This document shows positions 16,171 to 24,639 of a stretch of DNA of 64,000 bases, piece after piece. Under the pieces are notes generated by a model that saw only the letters and a list, made by a program, of their open reading frames with translations, ran no database searches and had not been told where the DNA came from. The stretch spans positions 1-64,000 of the forward strand of contig NZ_SCTC01000050.1 in NCBI RefSeq assembly GCF_004299445.1, read 5' to 3'. The stretch's first letter is position 1, and every line of letters starts with the position of its first letter. A program made the translations under genes and the position numbers. The DNA is from Phenylobacterium sp. Its GTDB lineage: Bacteria > Pseudomonadota > Alphaproteobacteria > Caulobacterales > Caulobacteraceae.

Positions 16171-16959
16171 ATGGAAGAGGACCTGACCCTCATCCTCGAC
16201 GCGGCCCGCGAGGCCGGCGAACTGGCCTGGGACCTGCGACGCCAGGGCCTGGAGATCGAATACAAGGAGGACGACGGCACGCCGGTCACCAACGCCGACC
16301 TGGCCGCCGACAAGCTGCTGACCGAACGCCTGCGCGGCGCGCGTCCTGACTACGGCTGGCTGTCCGAGGAGACGGCCGACGACAGGAGCCGGATGGATCG
16401 CCGTCGCCTGTTCGTGGTCGATCCGATCGACGGCACGCGCGCCTTCCTGAAGGGTCGGCCCTGGTGGTCGGTGGCGATCGCCGTCGTCGAGGACGGCCTG
16501 CCGGTGGCCGCCGTGGTGTTCGCGCCGGAATGCCACGAAATATACGCCGCCGCCGCCGGCCGGGGCGCGACCCGCAACGGCGAGGCGATCTCGCCCTCGA
16601 ACGCGACGGAACTGGCCGACTGCCGGATGGTGGGCGACCCCATCGTCTTCGGCCACTGGTCGTGGCCCACGCCCTGGCCGGCGATGCAGGTCGAGCAGCG
16701 CAACTCCACCGCCTATCGCATGTGCCTGGTGGCGGCCGGCGACTTCGACGCCGCCGTGGCGCCGGTGCGCAAGTCGGACTGGGACGTGGCCGCCGGCGAT
16801 CTGATCGCGCGCGAGGCGGGGTGCTTCGTGGGTGACCACACGGGCGAAGGCTTCCGCTACAACCGCGCCAGACCGTCGCAGGCCAGCCTGATCTGCGCTA
16901 CCCCGGCGCTGGCCCCATTGATCCTGCCGCTCGTCCAGCATATTGGCCCGCGGAAATGA
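16171..16959 (+). CDS. Inositol monophosphatase-family phosphatase (CysQ-like)
   Basis: A 262-residue Mg-dependent phosphatase. The metal ligands are all present: Glu-Glu at 66-67 (LSEETADD), DPIDGT (84-89) and SDWDVAAGD (202-210). The family splits nucleotide 3'-phosphates (PAP, PAPS) or inositol phosphates. The CysQ-like reading is attractive here because two sulfotransferases in the window would produce PAP, but the family alone does not settle the substrate. It follows pmbA by eight bases and heads the envelope gene block. Confidence 0.85.
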   Translation: MEEDLTLILDAAREAGELAWDLRRQGLEIEYKEDDGTPVTNADLAADKLLTERLRGARPDYGWLSEETADDRSRMDRRRLFVVDPIDGTRAFLKGRPWWSVAIAVVEDGLPVAAVVFAPECHEIYAAAAGRGATRNGEAISPSNATELADCRMVGDPIVFGHWSWPTPWPAMQVEQRNSTAYRMCLVAAGDFDAAVAPVRKSDWDVAAGDLIAREAGCFVGDHTGEGFRYNRARPSQASLICATPALAPLILPLVQHIGPRK

Positions 16960-16982
16960 TTTCAGCTGAAACGATCTAACCC

Positions 16983-17225
16983 ATGCCCAGCACCGAACTT
17001 CTCCATCTCGTCCTCGGCGGGGAACTCAAGTCCCTCGACGGCCCGCCCGAGTTCAAGGACTACGCGAGCGTCGACTTCGTCGGCGCGTTCGGCAGCTACG
17101 AGGAAGCCGCCCGCGCCTGGCGCGCCAAGGCCCAGGCCACCGTCGACAACGCCCTGATGCGCTACTTCGTCCTGCACGCCCACAAGCTGCTGACCCCCGC
17201 CGCCGACGACGGCCACGCGCACTAG
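16983..17225 (+). CDS. DUF4170 protein
   Basis: An 80-residue protein. The pattern LHLVLGGELKSL, followed by the FVGAFGSYEEAARAWRAKAQ and NALMRYFVLHAHKLL segments, is the conserved core of DUF4170, an alphaproteobacterial family found beside CysQ-like phosphatases and Kdo transferase genes. The function is unknown. The arrangement here (CysQ-like, DUF4170, then lipid A genes) is the usual one. A hairpin follows its stop. Confidence 0.85.
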   Translation: MPSTELLHLVLGGELKSLDGPPEFKDYASVDFVGAFGSYEEAARAWRAKAQATVDNALMRYFVLHAHKLLTPAADDGHAH

Positions 17226-17228
17226 ATT

Positions 17229-17248
17229 CGCCCGCCGAAGAGCGGGCG
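17229..17248 (+). terminator. Hairpin after DUF4170 gene, possible terminator
   Basis: A 7-bp perfect stem (CGCCCGC and GCGGGCG) around a six-base loop lies three bases after the stop codon. There is no T run after it, so termination may need Rho or not occur at all. Confidence 0.35.
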
Positions 17249-17335
17249 GTGGGAAGGGCAAGCGGCGGGCAGAGCGGGACGATCTTCCGCCCAACGACTG
17301 ACCAGGTCGGACCACAGGCTCGCGGGTGAGGCTCG

Positions 17336-17406
17336 CCCTCTCCACCACCCGCTCTACGGCCTTCGGCCTCGGCGTGCGGTCCCCCTCTCCCCCTTCGTGG
17401 GAAAGG
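17336..17406. repeat. Degenerate REP-like element in a convergent intergenic region
   Basis: The stretch contains a GGCCTTCGGCC hairpin and a CCTCTCCCCCTTCGTGGGA core related to the palindromic elements at 102-203. It lies between the convergent DUF4170 and phosphatase genes, a normal position for such repeats. Confidence 0.45.
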
Positions 17407-17410
17407 CAGA

Positions 17411-18088
17411 CTACTCTCGCCGAAGCACACTCTCGGTGAGCAGGTTGCCCCACATGTTGGTTCGGAAGTCGGCTTTCATGGCGGCCGGGTCGTACATCGG
17501 GCTCTCGACCCATTCCAGGAAGCTCATGCCCGCCGGCTCGCCCTCGGTGAGGTAGCGGGCGAAGGTGTAGTCCAGCACGCCGGTCTTGCCGTGGCGGATG
17601 TGCAGGTACTTGAACGACAGCTGGTCCAGCGCCTCGCGGATCGTCTTGCCCTTGCGAAAGTGCATGTAGAGCACGCTCATGATGCCCGCCCGGTCCGCGC
17701 CGGACTTGCAATGCATCATCGCCGGGTACTCCAGCGTCTCGAACAGCCGCTTGGCGCCCAGAACGCGGTCGCGCGACGGCACCTCGCGCGACGTGATCGT
17801 GAAGTTCACGAAGTTCAGCCCCAGGCGCTCGCAGGCGTCCTTCTCCAGGGCGTGGAAGCTGGCGTCGAACCCGCCGCGCAGGTTGACGATCGACTTGATG
17901 CCGCGCGCCTTCCATTCCGCGATCTGGTGCGGCCACGGCTGATTGGCCCGAACCAGCTCCTCGCTGATCCAGTGCGCGTTCGAGAACCCCAGCCGCAGGT
18001 AGGCGTGGTCGTTCCAGAGATAGTCGAGGTAGGTCTTCATCCGCCCCAGCGGGCTTTTGAGGTCGAAGCGGTCGGCCGGGGCGGTCAT
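17411..18088 (-). CDS. ctpA: Dual-specificity/tyrosine phosphatase-like protein, probable CtpA orthologue
   Basis: A 225-residue cysteine phosphatase. The signature HCKSGADR (126-133) provides Cys127 and Arg133; Asp/Asn candidates for the general acid lie upstream. In Caulobacter a tyrosine-phosphatase homologue, CtpA, is needed for envelope integrity and normal lipid A structure. The position here between DUF4170 and the MsbA/WaaA/LpxK genes suggests the same role, acting on lipid A phosphate rather than on phosphotyrosine. The orthology is inferred from family and context. No signal peptide is evident at the N-terminus. Confidence 0.7.
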   Translation of the reverse strand: MTAPADRFDLKSPLGRMKTYLDYLWNDHAYLRLGFSNAHWISEELVRANQPWPHQIAEWKARGIKSIVNLRGGFDASFHALEKDACERLGLNFVNFTITSREVPSRDRVLGAKRLFETLEYPAMMHCKSGADRAGIMSVLYMHFRKGKTIREALDQLSFKYLHIRHGKTGVLDYTFARYLTEGEPAGMSFLEWVESPMYDPAAMKADFRTNMWGNLLTESVLRRE

Positions 18089-18196
18089 GTCGGCCTAACT
18101 AGGGCCAGCCGTGCCGCCGGGGAAGTCCGCCGGCGCTCGCCAGCTTGAGGTTCGCCGCCGATTCCATCTGAACCGGACAGGCTCTAGGGTCCGCCC

Positions 18197-18604
18197 ATGA
18201 CGAAGCCATCGCCAAACCAGCCCCGGGTCGGCTGCGGCGTCGTGATCCAGCGCGACGGCGAGCTCCTGCTGATCCGCCGCGGCCGCGCTCCGGAAGCGGG
18301 CTGCTGGAGCCTGCCCGGCGGCAAGGTCGACGCAGGCGAACCTACGGAGACAACGGCGCGCCGCGAGATCGCGGAGGAACTGGGCCTGATCCTCGGCCCG
18401 CTCGAGCTCCTTTGTGTCGTGGACCTCATCCTCCCCGATCAACACTGGGTTTCGCCGACATACCTGGCGCGAAGCTTCCAGGGCGAGCCGGCCCTTCTCG
18501 AGCCTGAGAAGCACACCGGCCTGGGTTGGTTTCGGCTGGACGCCCTGCCGACCCCGCTCGCCGCCTCCGTGATCGCGGCGGCGGCGGCGATGAATCGGAT
18601 TTGA
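18197..18604 (+). CDS. Nudix hydrolase
   Basis: A 135-residue single-domain protein with a full Nudix box at 42-64 (GKVDAGE, ETTARREIAEELGL), which binds Mg and hydrolyses nucleoside diphosphates linked to other groups. The WSLPGGKVDAGE form is common in ADP-ribose and nucleotide-sanitising members. Substrate unknown. It lies between the CtpA-like and MsbA-like genes, 98 bases before the latter. Confidence 0.88.
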   Translation: MTKPSPNQPRVGCGVVIQRDGELLLIRRGRAPEAGCWSLPGGKVDAGEPTETTARREIAEELGLILGPLELLCVVDLILPDQHWVSPTYLARSFQGEPALLEPEKHTGLGWFRLDALPTPLAASVIAAAAAMNRI

Positions 18605-18702
18605 CCCACCACGGTTCGGCCAGCGCCGTCCTTCCTGCAAGGAAGAGCCAAGGCGCCCGACAGTCGCTTGACACCGCCGCCGCAACGTCCGACCCAACCC
18701 CC

Positions 18703-20481
18703 ATGAGCGTCCCCGCCCCGCCGGAGCTTGGCGCCCGCGCGCTGGTCGCCCGGGTGGCCCGCATCTACATGGCGCCGCGGTGGAAGGGCTGGGCCGTGGC
18801 CATGCTGGCCGCCGTGGTGGTGGCCTACTGCTCGGCGCGGCTGGTGCAGATCATCGAGCCGGCGACCAACGACCTGCTGGTGGTCCACAAGCCCGGCGCG
18901 CTGCTCTGGATTCCCCTGACGATCGCGGGCCTGGCGGTCGCCCGCACCGTCGCCCAGATCGTCCAGGCCACCCTGGTCAACCGCATCGGCAACGGCGTCG
19001 TGGGCGACGTGCAGGTGCAGCTGTTCGGCAAGCTGGTCCGGGCAGACCTCGCCCACCTGCGCAGCCAGCACTCGGGCGCCTACGTCTCGTCGGTGCTCTA
19101 CGACGCCGGCCTGATCCGCGAGGCCGCGACCGCGGGGGTCGTGAACTACACCCAGAACCTGCTGGTCTTCGTGGGCGCCGTGGCGGTGATGGTCGCCAAC
19201 GACTGGATGCTGTCGCTGGTGCTGATCGGCGTGGTCCCGCTCGCCGGCCTGATCATGCGGCGGTTTTCGAAGCGCACCAGCAAGGCCGCCAAGGGCGCCA
19301 TGGCCGAGACCTCGGCGCTGTCGTCGGCGATCATGGAGAGCCTGGACGGCGTGCGCGTCGTGAAGCTGGAAAACCGCGAAGCCTATGAGGAGGCCCGCGT
19401 CGCCGAAGTGGTCGCCCGGCGCCAGAGCCACCTGACCAAGGGCGCCAACGCCCGGGCCCGCGCCGCGCCGGCCACCGAACTCCTGATGTCGCTGATCGTG
19501 GCGATCGTCTTCGCCTATGCGGGCTGGCGCTCGACCGTGGGCGAGATGAACGCCGGCGCGTTCTTCTCCTTCATCGCCGCGCTGACCATGGCCAGCCAGG
19601 CGCTGCGCCAGCTGGCCAACCTGCAGACGGTGTTCGCCGAGGGCATGTCGGCGGCGCGACGCCTGTTTGCGGCGCTGGACGTCGAGCCCGAGGTGCGGGA
19701 GCAGGCGGGCGCCCATGCCATCTCCCGCTCGGAGGGCGCCATCCGGTTCGAGGACGTCAGCTTCTCGTATGGCGGGGACGGGCCCCCAGCGCTGGGGGGC
19801 GTGACGCTCGAGGCCCGGCGCGGTGAGACGGTCGCCCTGGTCGGCCCTTCGGGCGGCGGCAAGAGCACGATCCTCAACCTGATCCCGCGCTTCTACGACG
19901 TCAGCGGCGGCCGCGTGACCCTGGACGGCCAGGACCTGCGCGAGATGACGCTGGCCTCACTTCGGGACCAGATCGCGCTGGTCACCCAGGAGCCGTTCCT
20001 GTTCGACGACACCATCCGCGCCAACATCGCCTATGCGCGCCCCGACGCCACCGACGCCGAGGTCCAGGCCGCGGCCGAGGCCGCCGCGGCTCACGAATTT
20101 ATTGCGGCTCTGCCGGACGGCTACGCCAGTCTCGTCGGTGAAGGCGGGACGCGCCTTTCCGGCGGCCAGCGGCAGCGGATCGCCATCGCCCGCGCCTTCC
20201 TGAAGGACGCGCCGATCCTGCTGCTGGACGAGGCGACCAGCGCGCTCGACACCGAGAGCGAGGCCCAGGTGCAGGCGGCGCTGAAGCGGCTGATGGCGGG
20301 GCGCACGACCCTGCTCATCGCCCACCGCCTGTCCACCGTCCGCGGCGCCGACCGCATCTATGTGGTCGACCAGGGCCGGATTGTGGAGACGGGCGACCAT
20401 GCCAGCCTGGTGAAGTCGAAGGGCCTCTACGCGCGCCTGGCCCAATATCAGGACCTGGAAGAGGCGGAGCCCGCAGCTTGA
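18703..20481 (+). CDS. msbA: ABC exporter, lipid A flippase (MsbA-like)
   Basis: A 592-residue half-transporter: a six-helix membrane domain (about 25-320), then a nucleotide-binding domain with Walker A GPSGGGKST (381-389), signature LSGGQRQR (about 485-492) and Walker B LLLDEATSALD. Context decides the function: it overlaps the DUF374 acyltransferase by four bases, and waaA and lpxK follow, so it is probably the lipid A-core flippase of the inner membrane. The ATG at 18703 was chosen because upstream sequence in frame is not conserved-looking. Confidence 0.85.
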   Translation: MSVPAPPELGARALVARVARIYMAPRWKGWAVAMLAAVVVAYCSARLVQIIEPATNDLLVVHKPGALLWIPLTIAGLAVARTVAQIVQATLVNRIGNGVVGDVQVQLFGKLVRADLAHLRSQHSGAYVSSVLYDAGLIREAATAGVVNYTQNLLVFVGAVAVMVANDWMLSLVLIGVVPLAGLIMRRFSKRTSKAAKGAMAETSALSSAIMESLDGVRVVKLENREAYEEARVAEVVARRQSHLTKGANARARAAPATELLMSLIVAIVFAYAGWRSTVGEMNAGAFFSFIAALTMASQALRQLANLQTVFAEGMSAARRLFAALDVEPEVREQAGAHAISRSEGAIRFEDVSFSYGGDGPPALGGVTLEARRGETVALVGPSGGGKSTILNLIPRFYDVSGGRVTLDGQDLREMTLASLRDQIALVTQEPFLFDDTIRANIAYARPDATDAEVQAAAEAAAAHEFIAALPDGYASLVGEGGTRLSGGQRQRIAIARAFLKDAPILLLDEATSALDTESEAQVQAALKRLMAGRTTLLIAHRLSTVRGADRIYVVDQGRIVETGDHASLVKSKGLYARLAQYQDLEEAEPAA

Positions 20482-21182
20482 AGAAGCTGCTGCGATCCGA
20501 CGGTGTCCAGGCGTTCCTCGGCTGGCTGCTCGGGACCTACCTGCGCCTGGTGCTGCGCACCATCCGCTGGCGGCATGAGAACGTCGAAGCCGTCGAGCCC
20601 GTGCTGGTCGACGACGCCAAGGGCGCCATCGCGCTGTTCTGGCACGGCCGCATCCCGCTTTGCCTGGCGACGGCCCCGCAATGGTGGAGAAAGCGCACAA
20701 AGTGCCTGATCTCGCCCAGCGCCGACGGCGAGTTCATCGCCCGGGCGCTCGACATGTCGGGCTTCCCGGCGATCCGCGCCTCGTCGGCCAAGAAGGGCGA
20801 CGCGGCCAAGGCCCGCCAGGCCGTCGCCGCCATCCGCGAGGCGACCAACTGGGTGAAGGCGGGCGGCGCCCTGGTCGTCACGCCCGACGGCCCCCGCGGT
20901 CCCAACGAAGTGATCGCCGCCGGTTCGCTGCAGATCGCCAAACGCTCGGGCCAGGCCGTCTACCTCATGGGCATCGCCGCCAGCCCCGCGACCCAGATGC
21001 GGAGCACCTGGGACAAGGTCATGTGGGCCGCTCCCTTCGGCCGGGGCGCCGTGGTCTGGGACGGCCCGCTCTACGTGCCGGCCGACGCCGACGACCGCGC
21101 GATCGAGGGTCTCATCGTGGCGTGGTCCGCGCGCCTGTCGGCGGCGACCCGGAGGGCAGAGGCGATCGTGGGGCGCGGCTGA
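20478..21182 (+). CDS. DUF374 lysophospholipid acyltransferase-family protein
   Basis: A 234-residue protein starting at TTG 20478, inside the msbA stop. It has an N-terminal hydrophobic segment, LFWHGRIPL (the HxxxxD-equivalent region of LPLAT proteins), SPSADGEFIA and VVTPDGPRGPNEV, all typical of DUF374. Members lie beside Kdo/lipid A genes in many alphaproteobacteria and probably acylate an envelope lipid, possibly lipid A. No downstream gene overlaps; a 246-base gap follows. Confidence 0.82.
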   Translation: MKKLLRSDGVQAFLGWLLGTYLRLVLRTIRWRHENVEAVEPVLVDDAKGAIALFWHGRIPLCLATAPQWWRKRTKCLISPSADGEFIARALDMSGFPAIRASSAKKGDAAKARQAVAAIREATNWVKAGGALVVTPDGPRGPNEVIAAGSLQIAKRSGQAVYLMGIAASPATQMRSTWDKVMWAAPFGRGAVVWDGPLYVPADADDRAIEGLIVAWSARLSAATRRAEAIVGRG

Positions 21183-21234
21183 CAAGGGGCGCACAGTCCT
21201 GTCAGCCGCAATGGCGCGTCAGCGCCGCGAGAAT

Positions 21235-21315
21235 GTCCACGAGCCACGCGAACCACAGGAACGGAGCCGGATGATCGGCGCTCAGCGTTCTCCCGCGTTC
21301 GTGTGGCTCGTGGAC
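21235..21315. repeat. Inverted repeat with 19-base arms
   Basis: The arms 21235-21253 and 21297-21315 pair at 18 of 19 positions (GTCCACGAGCCACGCGAAC against its inverse), with 43 bases between. It lies in the 246-base gap between the DUF374 gene and the cation exporter, which otherwise holds nothing recognisable. It may be a small non-autonomous mobile remnant or a folded RNA. Confidence 0.6.
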
Positions 21316-21428
21316 AAACAAGATTGCGCCTGCGGCGCGCACTGAACTGCATCGCCGAGCTCGCCGCCCTCCGCGTCGTTACTTGTTATCGCGTTGATCG
21401 GGCCCGAGGTCGGTGAGACATAGGCCCC

Positions 21429-22385
21429 GTGGCTCACGCGCACGACCATCACGCCCACGGACACGATCACGGCCACCACCATCACGGGGGCGGCCACCAT
21501 CATCATGCGCCGGCCGACATGGGCCGCGCCTTCGCGATCGGCGTCGGACTCAATGCGTTGTTCGTGGCCGCCGAGGTCGCCGCGGGCCTCTGGACCGGGT
21601 CGCTCTCGCTGCTGGCCGACGCCGGGCACAATCTCTCGGACGTTCTGTCGCTGCTGCTGGCCTGGGGCGCAGTGGTGCTGGCGAGGCGGGCCCCGGCCGG
21701 CCGGCGCACCTACGGCCTGCGCAAGGGCACCATCCTGGCCTCGCTCGCCAACGCCATCCTGCTGATGGTGGCCGTGGGCGTGATCGTCTCGGAGGCCGCC
21801 CATCGGCTGCGTGAGCCGGCGCCGGTGGACAACCAGCTGGTGATGCTGACCGCCAGCCTGGGCGTCGTGATCAACGGCCTGACGGCCATGCTGTTCATGC
21901 GCGGCAGCCATTCCGACCTGAACGTCCGCGGCGCCTTCCTGCACATGGCCGCCGACGCTGGCGTCTCGCTGGCTGTCGTGGCGGGGGCGTTCGCGATGGC
22001 CCAGACGGGCCTGCTCTGGATCGACCCTGTGCTGGGCCTGGTCATCGCCGCGGTCATCGTGCTGGGCACGTGGAGCCTGCTGCGCGACTCGGCGGATCTG
22101 GCGCTGGACGCCGCCCCGCGCGACATCGACGTCGAGGCCGTGCGCCGATACCTGGCCGGCCTGCCGGGCGTCGAGGATGTCCACGACCTGCACGTCTGGG
22201 CGATTTCAACCACCGAGACCGCCATGACCGCACACGTGCTGCGGCCCCACAACGCCGACGGCGACAGCTTCCTGCATATGGCCTGCGAGGGGCTGGAGCA
22301 CCGCTTCCGCATCGGCCACGCCACCCTGCAGGTCCAGACCAGCACGGTCCGGGCCTGCCGCCTCGCGCCGGCCGAGGTGGCGTGA
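21429..22385 (+). CDS. Cation diffusion facilitator (zinc/cobalt exporter, ZitB/CzcD type)
   Basis: A 318-residue inner-membrane exporter. The N-terminus is a His-rich metal-binding tail (residues 3-26). Six membrane helices carry the zinc site: HNLSD (His67, Asp71) in helix 2 and HMAAD (His172, Asp176) in helix 5. A cytoplasmic C-terminal domain (HDLHVWAIS) follows. The start is GTG 21429. It is inserted between lipid A genes and overlaps waaA by four bases, so it is co-transcribed with waaA and lpxK. Confidence 0.92.
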   Translation: MAHAHDHHAHGHDHGHHHHGGGHHHHAPADMGRAFAIGVGLNALFVAAEVAAGLWTGSLSLLADAGHNLSDVLSLLLAWGAVVLARRAPAGRRTYGLRKGTILASLANAILLMVAVGVIVSEAAHRLREPAPVDNQLVMLTASLGVVINGLTAMLFMRGSHSDLNVRGAFLHMAADAGVSLAVVAGAFAMAQTGLLWIDPVLGLVIAAVIVLGTWSLLRDSADLALDAAPRDIDVEAVRRYLAGLPGVEDVHDLHVWAISTTETAMTAHVLRPHNADGDSFLHMACEGLEHRFRIGHATLQVQTSTVRACRLAPAEVA

Positions 22386-23623
22386 GGCCCAGCCCCCTTG
22401 CCTTCTATGCCGTACTGACGGCGCTCCTCGAGCCGTTGGCGCCGATGCTGCTGCGCCGCCGCGCCGCTCGCGGCAAGGAAGACGCCGCGCGCCTGGACGA
22501 GCGCCTCGGCCGGGCCCGCCCTCCCCGGCCGGACGGCCGCCTCGTCTGGCTGCACGGCGTCAGCGTGGGCGAGGCGACGTCGTTGCTCCCGTTGGTGGCG
22601 GCGCTGCGGGCGTCGCAGCCCGGGCTGGTCCTGCTGGTCACCTCGGGCACCACCACCGCCGCCGAGATGCTGGCCAGGCGATTGCCGGACGGCGTGATCC
22701 ATCAGTACGCGCCCATCGACACGCCCCGGACGGTGGCGCGTTTCCTGGACCACTGGCGTCCGTCGCTGGCCATCTTCGTCGAGAGCGAGCTGTGGCCCAA
22801 CCTGATCCAGGAGGCCCACGCGCGCGGCGTGAAGCTGGCCCTGATTTCGGCGCGGATCACCGAAGGGACGGCGCGGAACTGGCGGCGCTTCCCGGTGGCG
22901 GCGCACGAGATCTTTTCGTCCTTCGACCTGATCCTGCCGCAGGACGACGCGACCGCCGAGCGCGTGCGCCGACTGGGCGGATCGCCGGGGCCGAAGCTGA
23001 ACCTGAAGCTGGCGGGCGAGCCCCTGCCCGCCGACGAGGCCGAATTGGAGCGCCTGCGCGAGGCGTGCGCCGGGCGCAGGGTGGTCCTGGCGGCCAGCAC
23101 CCATCCGGGCGAGGACGAGATCGTGGTGGAGGCGTTCCGTAGCGTCGCCGGCGCCGGCGCGCTGCTGATCCTGGCGCCACGCCATCCCGACCGCGGCCCC
23201 GACCTCGCGGCCCGCTTCGCCGCCACCCGCCGGGCCGCCGGCGAGGCGCCTTCGGGCGAGATCCATGTCGCCGACACCCTGGGCGAGCTGGGGCTGTTCT
23301 TCCGGTTGGCCGACATCGTGGTGATGGGCGGCGGCTGGGCTGGCGTGGGCGGCCACAACCCGTTGGAGCCGGCGCGGATCGGGCGTCCGATCCTCACGGG
23401 GCCGGACGTGTCGAACGCCGCCGAGCCCTATGCCGACCTGCTGGCCGAGGCCGCCGCGATCAAAGCCCCCGACGCGGCAGCACTGGCGCGCCATCTCCGC
23501 GGCCTTCTGGACAACCCGGCCATCGGCCGCCGCATGGGCGAGGCGGCTCAGGCCTACGCCAACCGCCAGAGCGCGGCCCTGGACGACGCGCTGGCCCGCC
23601 TCGAACCCCTGCTGCCGGCATGA
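22382..23623 (+). CDS. waaA: 3-deoxy-D-manno-octulosonic acid (Kdo) transferase
   Basis: A 413-residue GT30 enzyme that transfers Kdo from CMP-Kdo to lipid IVA at the cytoplasmic membrane. Features are an N-terminal membrane segment, WLHGVSVGEATSLLPLV (the conserved catalytic loop with Glu), FVESELWPNL and GGGWAGVGGHNPLEPA near the C-terminus. It starts at GTG 22382, overlapping the cation exporter stop, and overlaps lpxK by four bases. Confidence 0.95.
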   Translation: MRPSPLAFYAVLTALLEPLAPMLLRRRAARGKEDAARLDERLGRARPPRPDGRLVWLHGVSVGEATSLLPLVAALRASQPGLVLLVTSGTTTAAEMLARRLPDGVIHQYAPIDTPRTVARFLDHWRPSLAIFVESELWPNLIQEAHARGVKLALISARITEGTARNWRRFPVAAHEIFSSFDLILPQDDATAERVRRLGGSPGPKLNLKLAGEPLPADEAELERLREACAGRRVVLAASTHPGEDEIVVEAFRSVAGAGALLILAPRHPDRGPDLAARFAATRRAAGEAPSGEIHVADTLGELGLFFRLADIVVMGGGWAGVGGHNPLEPARIGRPILTGPDVSNAAEPYADLLAEAAAIKAPDAAALARHLRGLLDNPAIGRRMGEAAQAYANRQSAALDDALARLEPLLPA

Positions 23624-24627
23624 AGCTGTCGACGCCCCAGTGGTGGTACACGCGCGAGCGCTCGCCCAGCCCGGTGCTGCGGGCGCTGCTGACCCCACCG
23701 TCGTGGATCTGGGCCTGGGCCACGGCGCGGCGGATCGCGGGCGGACAGCCCGTAGATCCGGGCGTGCCCGTCATCTGCGTCGGCAATGTCACCATGGGCG
23801 GCGCGGGCAAGACCCCGGTCGTGCGCGAGATCGCCCGCCGGCTGGGCGGCCACGTGCTCACCCGCGGCTATGGCGGCGCCCAGGCCGGTCCGCTGCGGGT
23901 CGAGCCCCACCACACCGCTGCCGACGTCGGCGACGAGCCCGTGATGCTGGCCACGGACCTGCCCGTCTGGGTGGCGCGCAATCGCGCGGCCGGGGCCATG
24001 GCGGCGGCGCAGGCCGGGGCGCCGGTCATCGTCATGGATGACGGCCACCAGAACCCGTCCGTGAAGAAGTCTCTGTCGCTGGTGGTGGTCGACGGCGAAA
24101 CGCGGAACGACGAGTGGCCTTTCGGCGACGGCCGGGTCTTCCCGGCTGGACCGATGCGCGAGCCGCTGAAGGCCGGTCTGGCCCGCGCCGACGCCGCGGT
24201 CCTGCTGTTGCCCGCCGACCTGGACGCGCCCGACCCGGAGTTGCTGCGCAGTCTGGCGAGCGTCCCGGTGCTGATCGCCCGGCTGCAACCCGCCGAACCC
24301 CCTCCGCCCGGCCCGCAGGTAGGCTTTGCGGGTGTCGGCAAACCCTGGAAGGTGGAGCGCGCGCTGAAGGCGGCCGGTTGCGAGCTGGCCGACTTCTGGC
24401 CCTTCCCCGACCACCACGCCTACGCGGAAAGCGAGCTCGCCCGCCTGGCCGACCGCGCCACGCAGTTCGACGCCGGCCTGATCACCACGGAAAAGGACTG
24501 GGCCCGCCTGCCCCCGGCCTGGCGCGCACGCATCAAGCCCTGGCCCGTCCGCGCGGTGTTCCAGGACGAGGCGGCGCTGGACGCTTTGCTACGTCCTCAC
24601 CTCCCACGCGAAGCGGCGGGAGGTTAG
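23620..24627 (+). CDS. lpxK: Tetraacyldisaccharide 4'-kinase
   Basis: A 335-residue membrane-associated kinase that phosphorylates the 4' position of the lipid A precursor. It has an N-terminal hydrophobic segment, a P-loop variant GNVTMGGAGKTP (55-66), and the VIVMDDGHQNP motif with the catalytic Asp and His. The presence of lpxK beside a CtpA-like phosphatase suggests that the phosphate is added and later removed or replaced. ATGA overlap with waaA. Confidence 0.95.
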   Translation: MKLSTPQWWYTRERSPSPVLRALLTPPSWIWAWATARRIAGGQPVDPGVPVICVGNVTMGGAGKTPVVREIARRLGGHVLTRGYGGAQAGPLRVEPHHTAADVGDEPVMLATDLPVWVARNRAAGAMAAAQAGAPVIVMDDGHQNPSVKKSLSLVVVDGETRNDEWPFGDGRVFPAGPMREPLKAGLARADAAVLLLPADLDAPDPELLRSLASVPVLIARLQPAEPPPPGPQVGFAGVGKPWKVERALKAAGCELADFWPFPDHHAYAESELARLADRATQFDAGLITTEKDWARLPPAWRARIKPWPVRAVFQDEAALDALLRPHLPREAAGG

Positions 24628-24639
24628 GAGGGCGGCCCG

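Noticed and set aside
17226..17410. Possible small RNA between the DUF4170 and phosphatase genes
   Set aside because: Hairpins are explained by a REP-like repeat and a weak terminator; no promoter was seen.
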